This document shows, piece after piece, positions 18,588 through 26,371 of a stretch of 64,000 nucleotides of DNA. The notes below the pieces were generated by a model, which saw nothing but the letters and a program-made list of their open reading frames with translations, was not told the DNA's origin and did no database searches. Location: the NCBI RefSeq assembly GCF_022374895.2, contig NZ_CP092423.2, forward strand, positions 5,332,001 through 5,396,000, in the 5' to 3' direction. How positions within the stretch are numbered: the first letter of the stretch is position 1; each line of letters begins with the position of its first letter. Origin of the DNA: Mycobacterium lentiflavum. GTDB lineage: Bacteria; Actinomycetota; Actinomycetes; Mycobacteriales; Mycobacteriaceae. Position numbers and translations under genes: made by a program.

Positions 18588-18633
18588 GTGCAGTTAGTTT
18601 CACGCTCGACCGCGAACGTGAAACTAACTGCAC
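18588..18633. repeat. Hairpin repeat, right copy of DUF559 unit 1
   Basis: GTGCAGTTAGTTTCACG and its exact reverse complement (17 bp, the right arm starting at 18617 with CGTGAAAC and ending one base pattern further as CTGCAC at 18633) enclose a 12-nt loop. It lies between the ltp2 stop and the DUF559 start. It could also act as a factor-independent-like terminator for the ltp2 operon, although there is no T-tract. Confidence 0.85.
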
Positions 18634-18658
18634 ACTCGGCGCAGAGAGGAAGCAGAGG

Positions 18659-19828
18659 TCAGCCGAGGATCAGCCCGGAGGTGGGCACACCTGTTCCGGC
18701 GGTGACGAGTACGTGCTCGACGTCGGGCACCGGGTTCACCGATGTGCCCCGCAGCTGCCGCACCCCCTCCGCGATGCCGTTCATGCCGTGGATATAGGCC
18801 TCGCCGAGCTGGCCGCCGTGAGTGTTGATGGGCAGCCGCCCGCCCACCTCGACCGCGCCGTTGGCGATGAAGTCCTTGGCCTCGCCGCGACCGCAGAAAC
18901 CCAACTCCTCCAACTGAATCAGCGTGAAGGGCGTGAAGTGGTCGTAAAGAATCGCAGTCTGGATGTCGGTCGGCTTGAGACCGGATTGCCGCCACATCTG
19001 CTGACCGACCAACCCCATCTCGGGTAGCCCCAATTCGGGGCGGTAGTAGCTGACCATCGTGTACTGGTCTGGGCTGGACCCCTGAGCCGCGGCCTCGATG
19101 ATCGCCGGTCGCTGCTTGAGGTCCTTCGCCCGCTCCGGTGACGTCACCACAATTGCGACGGCTCCGTCGGTCTCCTGGCAGCAGTCCAGCAGCCGCAGCG
19201 GCTCGGCGATCCACCGCGAATTCTGATGGTCCTCAATGGTTATCGGCTTCTCGTAGAAGTACGCCTTGGGGTTCTTGGCAGCGTGCTTGCGATCCGCCAC
19301 CGAGATGGCGCCGAAATCGCGGCTCGTCGCGCCCGACCAATGCATGTACCGCTGGGCGATCATCGCGACTTGCGCGGCCGGCGTCGACAACCCATGCGGA
19401 TACGAGAACGAGTTGTCGGCCGCGGTCGAATCAGCCTGCACGCCGGCGTTTCCCACCAGCCTGGTCTGCACCTGGCCGAATCGCATGCCCGAGCGCTCGT
19501 TGAAGGCCCGGTAGGCGACGACGACGTCGGCCACACCGGTCGCCACGGCCATCGCCGCATGCAGGATGGTCCCGCACGCGGCGCCGCCACCGTAACCGGT
19601 CTGGGCGAAGAACTTCAGGTCGCCGATGCCGACCGCACGCGCGACGGCGGTCTCGTTGTTCGTGTCCATCGTGAACGTGGTCAGCCCGTCCACGTCGGAC
19701 GGGCGCAGGCCCGCGTCGTCCAAAGCATCCAGAACCGCCTCGGCCGCCAGCCTTAGCTCACTGCGGCCGGAGTCCTTGGAGAAGTCGGTGGCGCCGATGC
19801 CAACGATCGCAGCCTTACCCGACAACAT
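18659..19828 (-). CDS. ltp2: Steroid side-chain aldolase Ltp2
   Basis: The 389-residue SCP-x-type thiolase-fold protein carries out the final retro-aldol cleavage of 17-hydroxy-3-oxo-4-pregnene-20-carboxyl-CoA, giving androstenedione and propionyl-CoA. It works with the DUF35 part of ChsH2. Visible are the KAAIVGIGATDFSKDSGRSE start, FFAQTGYGGGAACGT, and the C-terminal LPINTHGGQLGEAYIHGM motif. Its start overlaps the chsH1 stop (TGATG). It is the last gene of the cyp125-chsE1-chsE2-chsH2-chsH1-ltp2 operon. Confidence 0.96.
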   Translation of the reverse strand: MLSGKAAIVGIGATDFSKDSGRSELRLAAEAVLDALDDAGLRPSDVDGLTTFTMDTNNETAVARAVGIGDLKFFAQTGYGGGAACGTILHAAMAVATGVADVVVAYRAFNERSGMRFGQVQTRLVGNAGVQADSTAADNSFSYPHGLSTPAAQVAMIAQRYMHWSGATSRDFGAISVADRKHAAKNPKAYFYEKPITIEDHQNSRWIAEPLRLLDCCQETDGAVAIVVTSPERAKDLKQRPAIIEAAAQGSSPDQYTMVSYYRPELGLPEMGLVGQQMWRQSGLKPTDIQTAILYDHFTPFTLIQLEELGFCGRGEAKDFIANGAVEVGGRLPINTHGGQLGEAYIHGMNGIAEGVRQLRGTSVNPVPDVEHVLVTAGTGVPTSGLILG

Positions 19829-20229
19829 CAGGCACCCCCGATCGTGAGCGTCACGTTCGCGATGACGTGGTCACCAAGACTGTTGCGGCCGAACACTTTC
19901 AACGTGATCAGGTCATCGTCGATGGCGGTCACCTCACCGGAGAAGGTAACGGTGTCGTAGGCATACCACGGCACTCCAAGCCGTAGCCCGATCGATTTGA
20001 TCAGCGCCGTCGGTCCCGCCCAGTCGGTGACGTAGCGCTGTACCAATCCCGTATCGGTCAGGATGTTGACGAAGATGTCCTTGGAACCCTTGGCCTGCGC
20101 CAGGTCCCGGTCATGGTGCACATCCTGAAAGTCCCGGGTGGCCAGCGCCGTGGAGATGATGAATGTCGGCGAACCCTCCAGCTTGAGTTCGGGCAGGACG
20201 GTGCCCACTTCCACAACGGGTGCGCTCAT
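19828..20229 (-). CDS. chsH1: Steroid enoyl-CoA hydratase subunit ChsH1
   Basis: The 133-residue single hot-dog MaoC-like subunit includes the segment FQDVHHDRDLAQAKGSKDIF, carrying the hydratase Asp/His motif. ChsH1 pairs with the MaoC part of ChsH2 to hydrate 3-oxo-4,17-pregnadiene-20-carboxyl-CoA in the last side-chain cycle. The ATG gives the family length (about 130 residues); the longer open frame upstream is the shadow of chsH2. It overlaps ltp2 by one base pair of the stop/start. Confidence 0.95.
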   Translation of the reverse strand: MSAPVVEVGTVLPELKLEGSPTFIISTALATRDFQDVHHDRDLAQAKGSKDIFVNILTDTGLVQRYVTDWAGPTALIKSIGLRLGVPWYAYDTVTFSGEVTAIDDDLITLKVFGRNSLGDHVIANVTLTIGGA

Positions 20230-21179
20230 GCGTCCGGCTCCCAGGCGTACAGGCTCCACTGTGGCCCGGACTCGCCGGCCGGGAAGTCGATGTAGGTTGC
20301 GCGAACCGGCATTCCGATCTTGATCGCGGCATGGTCCACCCCGCGCAGCTCGCCGAGCATCCGAACGCCCTCTTCCAGTTCGACCAGCGCGATCACGAAG
20401 GGCAGGGTGCGACCGGGCACCTTCGGCGCGTGGTGCACCACGTAGCTGTACAAGGTGCCACGACCGCTGGCCACCACGAAGTCGATGGGGTCGGCTTTGT
20501 CCTGCCACACGGCCGGCACCGGCGGGTGCTGCAGGCTGCCGTCGGGCCGCCGCTGGATGCGCAACTCGTGGGCTTTGACGCCCTCCCAGAAGAACGCGGT
20601 GTCACGCGACATCGCCGGACGCATCATGGCATCGGCGTCCAGGTCCGCGGGGACGGCGGCCGCATCGGCAGTCGCATCCTGGGGTTTGAATTTCAGTATG
20701 CGCCAAGCCATCTCGGCGACATCCTCGTCGCCCACCCGCCAAGTGATGTGCTGGTTGATGAACCAGCCCTCGCCGAGCGCGGTCTGCTTCGGGCCGACGA
20801 CGTCGCGCATCTCGGAGTGGATCGTGACCCGCTCACCCGGACGTAGATACCGGTGGTAGGTCTGCTCGCAGTTGGTCGCGACCACGCCGATGTAACCGGC
20901 GTCATCGAACAGCTGCATGATCGGGCCCATGGGGTCGTCGGTCGGGCGCTCCCCACCCTGGCCGAACATCGTCCAGACCTGAATCATGGCCGGCGGAGCC
21001 ACGATTCCCGGATGACCCGCAGCCTTGGCGGCGGCCTCGTCGACATAGATCGGGTTGGCGTCGCCGAGGGCCTCGACCCAGTTGTTGATGATCGGCTGGT
21101 TCACCGGATCCCGGGCGTCGCGCGGCGCGGCGACAACGGTGGCGGTGATCTCCGCGACCGCTTCCTTGATGTCGGTCAT
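20226..21179 (-). CDS. chsH2: Steroid hydratase/aldolase-partner fusion ChsH2 (MaoC + DUF35)
   Basis: The 317-residue two-domain protein has a MaoC-like hot dog at about residues 15-165 (PINNWVEALGDANPIYVDEA, GIVAPPAMIQVWT) and a DUF35 OB-fold domain at about residues 190-317 (FFWEGVKAHELRIQRRPDGS, YIDFPAGESGPQWSLYAWEP). The first domain forms the hydratase with ChsH1; the second forms the aldolase with Ltp2. The usual zinc-ribbon cysteines are absent from the DUF35 part. The start overlaps the chsE2 stop (ATGA). The ATG used gives the family length. Confidence 0.95.
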   Translation of the reverse strand: MTDIKEAVAEITATVVAAPRDARDPVNQPIINNWVEALGDANPIYVDEAAAKAAGHPGIVAPPAMIQVWTMFGQGGERPTDDPMGPIMQLFDDAGYIGVVATNCEQTYHRYLRPGERVTIHSEMRDVVGPKQTALGEGWFINQHITWRVGDEDVAEMAWRILKFKPQDATADAAAVPADLDADAMMRPAMSRDTAFFWEGVKAHELRIQRRPDGSLQHPPVPAVWQDKADPIDFVVASGRGTLYSYVVHHAPKVPGRTLPFVIALVELEEGVRMLGELRGVDHAAIKIGMPVRATYIDFPAGESGPQWSLYAWEPDA

Positions 21180-22339
21180 CGAGGCACCCTCGGCACTTTG
21201 AGGCCGGCCGCCGCGATCATCTCGCGCATCACTTCGTTCACGCCTCCGCCGAAGGTAATCACCAGGTTGCGCTTGGTCTGCGAGTCCAGCCATTCCAGCA
21301 ACTCGGCGGTGTCCGACTCGGCCGGGTTGCCGTATTTGCCGACGATCTCCTCGGCCAGTCGACCGATACGCTGAATGCTTTCGGTACCAAAGACCTTCGT
21401 CGACGCGGCATCCGCGACGTTGATATCCTCCCCGGCGGCGGCCACCTGCCAGTTGAGCAACTCGTTGATCCGCCACATCGAGTAGATCTCGCCGAGCGCG
21501 CGCTTGACGTCATCGTGGTCGATCGGCGTGACCCCGTTTCCGCCCGGCTTGGACGCCCACGCATGCAGGCGGTCGTAAATGCCCGCCGTGCGTCCAGCCG
21601 GACCCAGCATCACCCGCTCGTTGTTGAGTTGCGTGGTGATCAGCCGCCAGCCGCCGTTCTCTTCGCCGACGAGCATGTCGGCCGGCACCCGCACGTCGTT
21701 GTAGTACGTCGCATTGGTGTGGTGGGCACCGTCGGACAGGATGACCGGCGTCCAGGAGAAGCCGGGATCCTTGGTGTCGACGATCAGGATCGAAATACCC
21801 TTGTGCTTCACGGCTTCCGGGTCGGTGCGGCATGCCAGCCAGATGTAGTCGGCATCATGCCCTCCGGTGGTCCACATCTTTTGGCCGTTGACGATGTACT
21901 CGTCGCCCTGGCGCACGGCCGACGTGCGCAGCGATGCCAGATCGGTTCCCGCCTCGGGTTCGCTATAGCCGATCGCGAAGTGCACCTCACCGGCGAGGAT
22001 CGCCGGCAGAAACTTCTTCTTCTGCAACTCGCTGCCGTACTGCTGCAGCGTCGGGCCGACCGTCTGCAGCGTCACCGCGGGCAGCGGCACGTCGGCGCGG
22101 TGCGCCTCGTTGACGAAAATCGACTGCTCGATCGGGCCGAAACCCAAGCCGCCGAACTCTTTTGGCCAACCGACCCCCAGCTTCCCGTCCTGGCCCATCC
22201 GCCGGATCACCGCGCGATAGGCCTCGTTGTGACGGTCGGACTCCATCGCCTTCGCCTCTTCGGGCGTAATCAGATTCGAGAAGTATTCGCGGAGCTCCGC
22301 TTGCAGCGCACGCTGCTCGGGAGTCAGGTCTATGAACAT
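21176..22339 (-). CDS. chsE2: Steroid acyl-CoA dehydrogenase subunit ChsE2 (FadE29)
   Basis: The 387-residue acyl-CoA dehydrogenase forms an alpha2-beta2 heterotetramer with ChsE1 and dehydrogenates 3-oxo-4-pregnene-20-carboxyl-CoA. It contains the FAD-binding IGYSEPEAGTDLASLRTSAV and MWTTGGHDADYIWL motifs. The catalytic base lies in the C-terminal half, within the region before ITFGGGVNEVMREMIA. It begins MFIDLTPEQRALQAELREYF and is the same length as the M. tuberculosis protein. It overlaps chsE1 by 10 nt. Confidence 0.96.
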   Translation of the reverse strand: MFIDLTPEQRALQAELREYFSNLITPEEAKAMESDRHNEAYRAVIRRMGQDGKLGVGWPKEFGGLGFGPIEQSIFVNEAHRADVPLPAVTLQTVGPTLQQYGSELQKKKFLPAILAGEVHFAIGYSEPEAGTDLASLRTSAVRQGDEYIVNGQKMWTTGGHDADYIWLACRTDPEAVKHKGISILIVDTKDPGFSWTPVILSDGAHHTNATYYNDVRVPADMLVGEENGGWRLITTQLNNERVMLGPAGRTAGIYDRLHAWASKPGGNGVTPIDHDDVKRALGEIYSMWRINELLNWQVAAAGEDINVADAASTKVFGTESIQRIGRLAEEIVGKYGNPAESDTAELLEWLDSQTKRNLVITFGGGVNEVMREMIAAAGLKVPRVPR

Positions 22340-23364
22340 TGCGCTCCCACCAGATCGAGGCGTGCAGATGGCCCGCCCAGTAGCCGGGTCAGGTCTTTGA
22401 TCGTGGAGTAGTACCGGTGCATCGGATAGGTGATGTCCATGCCCATGCCGCCGTGCAAATGATGGCAGGTCTGCATCACCGGGGGGGCCTGCGACGCGAT
22501 CCAATATCCGAGCACATCGAGATCGGCCTGCAACTGGGGGGCGGGTTCGCCCCCCAAGGACAGCCGCCACACCACCGACTTCGCGGCCAAATTAATGGTG
22601 CGCGAGGCGATGTAGACCTCGGCCAGCTGCGCTGCCACGGTCTGGAAGGTCGACAGCGGCTTGCCGAACTGCTTGCGCCCGGCCACGTAGTCGGCGGTCA
22701 GCCGCAGCGCGCCGGCCACCAGCCCGTCGGCGAAGGCGCCGATCGCCGCCAGTACCAGCTCATTGACCCGGCGCGCGGTAGCACCGGCCAGCACGTCGGT
22801 GTCGGGAACCGCGACCGCGGCGAACGTCACCGTGTACTCGTCGGAACCATTTGACGTCGGCGTGCGCACCAGCTCGACGCCTTCGGCCTTCGGCGATACC
22901 ACGACGACCGCGTTGTCGGCCGTCACGATGATCCAGTCCGCTTGCTCGGCATATGCCACAGCGACTTTCGTGCCGGACAACCGCCCGTCGGCGAAGGTGG
23001 TGGCGGGCCGGTCGGGCAGCGCCGAGCCGGGTTCGTTGAGCGCCGCGGTCAGCACCCCGTCCTTGGCCCCTGTTACCAAGCCGGCCAGGAATCGGTCCTG
23101 CTGTTCGTCGGAGGCCAGATCCAACAGCGGCACCACGCCGAAACCCAACGTGGCCAGGGCCGGCGTGATCGCACCGCGCCGGCCGACCTCGGTCAACACC
23201 GTGGCGACCTCGGGCAGGCCCACACCGTCACCGCCAAGGCGTTCCGGTACCGGCAGCGCCGTCACACCGCCGCGCACCAAAGCATCCCAGCCCAAATCCT
23301 TTTCGAGAACCGACGTGACCACGTCCGCGACAGCCTGCTGCGTTGCAGTGAGATCGAAGTCCAT
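22330..23364 (-). CDS. chsE1: Steroid acyl-CoA dehydrogenase subunit ChsE1 (FadE28)
   Basis: The 344-residue acyl-CoA dehydrogenase-like protein begins MDFDLTATQQAVADVVTSVL and carries the helical C-terminal domain (FGKPLSTFQTVAAQLAEVYI, HHLHGGMGMDITYPMHRY). Such shortened FadE proteins are inactive alone and assemble with a full-length partner, here ChsE2. The start overlaps the cyp125 stop (TGATG). The longer open frame upstream is not used. Confidence 0.95.
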   Translation of the reverse strand: MDFDLTATQQAVADVVTSVLEKDLGWDALVRGGVTALPVPERLGGDGVGLPEVATVLTEVGRRGAITPALATLGFGVVPLLDLASDEQQDRFLAGLVTGAKDGVLTAALNEPGSALPDRPATTFADGRLSGTKVAVAYAEQADWIIVTADNAVVVVSPKAEGVELVRTPTSNGSDEYTVTFAAVAVPDTDVLAGATARRVNELVLAAIGAFADGLVAGALRLTADYVAGRKQFGKPLSTFQTVAAQLAEVYIASRTINLAAKSVVWRLSLGGEPAPQLQADLDVLGYWIASQAPPVMQTCHHLHGGMGMDITYPMHRYYSTIKDLTRLLGGPSARLDLVGAQCS

Positions 23365-24614
23365 CAGTTGGCAACCGCGCTCTTTCCGGTGTAGTCGACC
23401 TGCCAGTGCTTGATGCCGTTGAGCCACCCGGACCGTAGTCGCTCGGGCTCCGAAAGCGGTTTCAGGTCGGGCATGTGGTCGGCAACGGCATTGAAGATCA
23501 GATTAATCGTCATGCGGGCCAGGTTCGCGCCGATGCAGTAGTGCGCACCGGTGCCCCCGAAGCCGACGTGCGGATTCGGGTCGCGCAGGATGTTGAACGA
23601 GTGCGGGTCGTCGAAGACCTCTTCGTCGAAGTTGGCCGACCGGTAGGACATCACCGCTCGCTGCCCCTTCTTGATCAGCACACCACCCAGCTCGACGTCC
23701 TCGTTGGCAGTGCGCTGGAAGGCCGACACCGGGGTGGCCCACCGGATGATCTCGTCGGCGGTGGTCGACGGGCGCTCCTTCTTGAACAGCTCCCACTGAT
23801 CCGGGTTGTTCGCCATCGCGATCATGCCGTGGGTGATCGAGTTGCGGGTGGTCTCGTTCCCCGCGACCGCGAGCATCACCACGAAGAAGCCGAACTCGTC
23901 GTCGGAGAGCTTCTCGCCGTCGATATCGGCCTGGACGAGCGTGGTGACGATGTCGTCGGTGGGGTTCTCGTTGCGCTCGGCCGCCATCGCCATCGCGTAG
24001 GTGATCAGCTCCATCGACGACTGTGCCGGGTCCACGGTGGCGTACTCGGGGTCGGTGCCCCCGGTCATCTCGTTGGACCAGCGGAACAGCTTGTCGCGGT
24101 CCTCCTGCGGAACCCCGAGCAGACCCGCGATGGCCTGCAGCGGCAGCTCACACGAGACCTGTTCGACGAAGTCACCACTACCCTCCGCAGCGGCTGTCTT
24201 GGCGATGTTCTCCGCGCGCTGGGCGAGCTCGGCTTCCAGGCGCCCGATGGCCCGAGGCGTGAACCCACGAGAGATGATCTTGCGCAGCCGGGTGTGGTGC
24301 GGGGCGTCCATGTTCAGCATGACGCTGCGCTGCAGCTCGACCTGCTCACGCTTCATCTCCGGCGGCCAGGTCGGGATGGCGCCGTTTAGCCAGCTCGAGA
24401 AGACGTCACTGCGGCGCGAGATCTCCTTGACGTCGGCGTGCTTGGTGACGATCCAGTAGCCGTTGTCTTCGAAGCCGCCCGAACCGCCCGGGATGTCGAC
24501 CCAGTGAATGGGTTCGGCCTTGCGTAGCTCGGCGAGCTCCGCGACCGGCAGCCCGGCCAGGTTGACGTCGGGGTCCAGAAAGTCGAAGTCTGCGGGAATG
24601 TTGGGGGGTGCCAT
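23364..24614 (-). CDS. cyp125: Cholesterol C26/27 monooxygenase CYP125
   Basis: The 416-residue cytochrome P450 oxidises the terminal side-chain carbon of cholesterol and cholest-4-en-3-one. It has the I-helix AVAGNETTRNSITHG, the ExxR-type region, the heme loop GFGGTGAHYCIGANLARMT with the cysteine ligand, and the C-terminal SGWLNGIKHWQVDYTG. The ATG start gives a protein somewhat shorter at the N-terminus than the 433-residue M. tuberculosis enzyme. A TTG eight codons upstream falls inside the KstR box and is less likely. A GAGGAG ribosome-binding site lies 11 nt before the ATG. It is first in the side-chain operon. Confidence 0.97.
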   Translation of the reverse strand: MAPPNIPADFDFLDPDVNLAGLPVAELAELRKAEPIHWVDIPGGSGGFEDNGYWIVTKHADVKEISRRSDVFSSWLNGAIPTWPPEMKREQVELQRSVMLNMDAPHHTRLRKIISRGFTPRAIGRLEAELAQRAENIAKTAAAEGSGDFVEQVSCELPLQAIAGLLGVPQEDRDKLFRWSNEMTGGTDPEYATVDPAQSSMELITYAMAMAAERNENPTDDIVTTLVQADIDGEKLSDDEFGFFVVMLAVAGNETTRNSITHGMIAMANNPDQWELFKKERPSTTADEIIRWATPVSAFQRTANEDVELGGVLIKKGQRAVMSYRSANFDEEVFDDPHSFNILRDPNPHVGFGGTGAHYCIGANLARMTINLIFNAVADHMPDLKPLSEPERLRSGWLNGIKHWQVDYTGKSAVAN

Positions 24615-24633
24615 GCTGTATGCGCTCCTCAAT

Positions 24634-24647
24634 TGCAACGTGTTCTA
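24634..24647. promoter_or_regulatory. KstR operator of cyp125 operon
   Basis: TGCAACGTGTTCTA fits TNNAACNNGTTNNA. It lies 19 nt upstream of the cyp125 ATG, and is one of two boxes in the 122-bp divergent region. Confidence 0.9.
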
Positions 24648-24712
24648 GTGCCAGTAAAACACGCCTCCTGCGCTGATAAAAGCCGCCCAGGCATCCTCGC
24701 TTGTCAGAGTAA

Positions 24713-24726
24713 TGAAACGTGTTCTA
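24713..24726. promoter_or_regulatory. KstR operator of fadA5
   Basis: TGAAACGTGTTCTA fits the KstR consensus. Its right edge overlaps TAGCCT at 24725-24730, a -10-like hexamer ending 6 nt before the fadA5 ATG, which suggests a leaderless transcript. Confidence 0.9.
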
Positions 24727-24736
24727 GCCTGACGGA

Positions 24737-25900
24737 ATGGGTAACCCTGTCATCGTTGAAGCCACTCGCAGCCCCATCGGCAAGCGAAACGGTTGGCTGT
24801 CCGGTCTGCACGCCACCGAGTTACTCGGGGCCACGCAGAAGGCTCTCGTGGAGAAGGCCGGCATCCAAGCCGGCGACGTCGAGCAGGTCATCGGCGGCTG
24901 CGTCACGCAGTTCGGCGAGCAGTCCAACAACATCACCCGGGTGAGCTGGCTGGTTGCCGGGCTCCCCGAGCATGTCGGCGCCGCAACCGTGGACTGCCAG
25001 TGCGGCAGCGGCCAGCAGGCCAACGGCCTGATCGCGGGCCTGATCGCAGTGGGTGCCATCGACGTCGGCATCGCGTGCGGCATCGAGGCGATGAGCCGGG
25101 TCGGGTTGGGCGCCAACGCCGGCCCCGACCGCGGGATCCTGCGGCCGGCGTCGTGGGACATCGATCTGCCGGATCAGTTCACCGCCGCCGAGCGCATCGC
25201 CAAGCGTCGCGGCATCACCCGCGAGGACATCGACCAGTTCGGCTTCGACTCGCAGCGCAAGGCCCAGCAGGCGTGGGCCGAAGGCCGGTTCGACCGCGAG
25301 ATCAGCGGGATCGAGGCGCCCGTGCTCGACGAGAACAAGCAGCCGACCAGCGACCGTCATGTCGTGACCAAGGACCAGGGTCTGCGCGACACCACGCTGG
25401 AGGGCCTGGCCTCGCTGAAGCCGGTGATCGAGGGCGGGATCCATACGGCGGGTACGTCATCGCAGATCTCCGACGGCGCGGCGGCCGTGTTGTGGATGGA
25501 CGAGGACAAGGCCAAGGCGCTGGGTCTGAAGCCGCGGGCCCGCATCATCAGCCAGGCGCTGGTCGGCGCCGAGCCCTACTACCACCTGGACGGGCCGGTG
25601 CAGTCGACCGCCAAGGTGCTGGAAAAGGCCGGCATGAAGATGGGCGACATCGACATCACCGAGATCAACGAGGCGTTCGCGTCGGTGGTGCTGTCCTGGG
25701 CGCGGGTGCACAACCCCGACATGGACAAGGTGAACGTCAACGGTGGCGCGATCGCGTTGGGTCACCCGGTCGGCAGCACCGGCAGCCGGCTGATCACCAC
25801 CGCGTTGCACGAGCTGGAGCGTACGGATCAGACCACCGCGCTGATCACGATGTGCGCTGGTGGCGCACTGTCCACCGGCACCATCATCGAGCGCATCTAG
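24737..25900 (+). CDS. fadA5: Steroid 3-ketoacyl-CoA thiolase FadA5
   Basis: The 387-residue thiolase removes acetyl-CoA from the 3-keto C24 steroid-CoA, shortening the side chain to C22. The nucleophilic Cys89 is in DCQCGSGQQANGL. The other active-site elements are GHPVGSTGSRLI (His) and ITMCAGGALSTGTI (second Cys), and NEAFAS is present. The ATG lies 6 nt after a -10-like hexamer. Downstream genes on the same strand (a small unknown protein and ddn) may be cotranscribed. Confidence 0.97.
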   Translation: MGNPVIVEATRSPIGKRNGWLSGLHATELLGATQKALVEKAGIQAGDVEQVIGGCVTQFGEQSNNITRVSWLVAGLPEHVGAATVDCQCGSGQQANGLIAGLIAVGAIDVGIACGIEAMSRVGLGANAGPDRGILRPASWDIDLPDQFTAAERIAKRRGITREDIDQFGFDSQRKAQQAWAEGRFDREISGIEAPVLDENKQPTSDRHVVTKDQGLRDTTLEGLASLKPVIEGGIHTAGTSSQISDGAAAVLWMDEDKAKALGLKPRARIISQALVGAEPYYHLDGPVQSTAKVLEKAGMKMGDIDITEINEAFASVVLSWARVHNPDMDKVNVNGGAIALGHPVGSTGSRLITTALHELERTDQTTALITMCAGGALSTGTIIERI

Positions 25901-25907
25901 CACCAGA

Positions 25908-26312
25908 GTGCTTGTCACGAAGCCGGTTTCGCAGGAGAACCGCATCGCGGCGGCGCAGGCGTATATCGATGCGCTTGTCAGCCATGCCGGCGATGCGGTC
26001 CCGTTCGCGGCGGGATGCACCCGCATCGAGCAGGGATTCAAGAACGGCTTCTCCGGAAATCACCTGCGGCGCAGCCTCAATCGCGGGCTCCAATACCGGC
26101 TACTCGCCGGGACCACGCCGCCGGACTATTCCATCAACGGCGACGAGGTGCGTGCCGAATACCACGTGCTGACCAAGGCGGCGTTCGGCGGACGCCGCGT
26201 CGGCGCGCGCGTTGACGAGACGTTCGTGATCCCCGCCGAAAGCCCGGACGGGCGGGCGGAAATCCACCACATCAGGGTTCGGTTTCACCCCTTCATTCAG
26301 CACAGCCGGTGA
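25908..26312 (+). CDS. Conserved mycobacterial protein of unknown function (DUF8021-like)
   Basis: The 134-residue protein starts at a GTG 7 nt after fadA5. The pattern AAQAYIDALVSHAGDAVPFAA, then TRIEQGFKNGFSG and LRRSL...QYRL resembles small mycobacterial proteins with an SnoaL/NTF2-type or DUF8021 fold. I cannot name a ligand. Its TGA overlaps a GTG in the ddn frame, suggesting translational coupling to ddn. The longer open frame that begins inside fadA5 is not credible. Confidence 0.7.
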   Translation: MLVTKPVSQENRIAAAQAYIDALVSHAGDAVPFAAGCTRIEQGFKNGFSGNHLRRSLNRGLQYRLLAGTTPPDYSINGDEVRAEYHVLTKAAFGGRRVGARVDETFVIPAESPDGRAEIHHIRVRFHPFIQHSR

Positions 26313-26371
26313 CGACGCGGCCCGCGGAGCGGGGCGCGCAGGAGACCGCCAGATTCAGCACAGAGGACGTC

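Noticed and set aside
17657..18633. Hairpin repeats as a CRISPR array
   Set aside because: There are only two copies per unit, separated by a gene, and no regular spacers or cas genes are present.
22763..23413. Plus-strand frame opposite chsE1
   Set aside because: It is a Ser/Thr/Pro-rich shadow of a well-conserved gene on the other strand.
24615..24638. TTG start extending CYP125 by eight residues
   Set aside because: The codon lies inside the KstR operator, and the ATG at 24614 has a GAGGAG upstream.
26309..26371. GTG start giving Ddn 21 extra N-terminal residues
   Set aside because: The extension does not resemble the Ddn family, and the ATG at 26372 gives nearly the known length. Translational coupling from the preceding stop is still possible.
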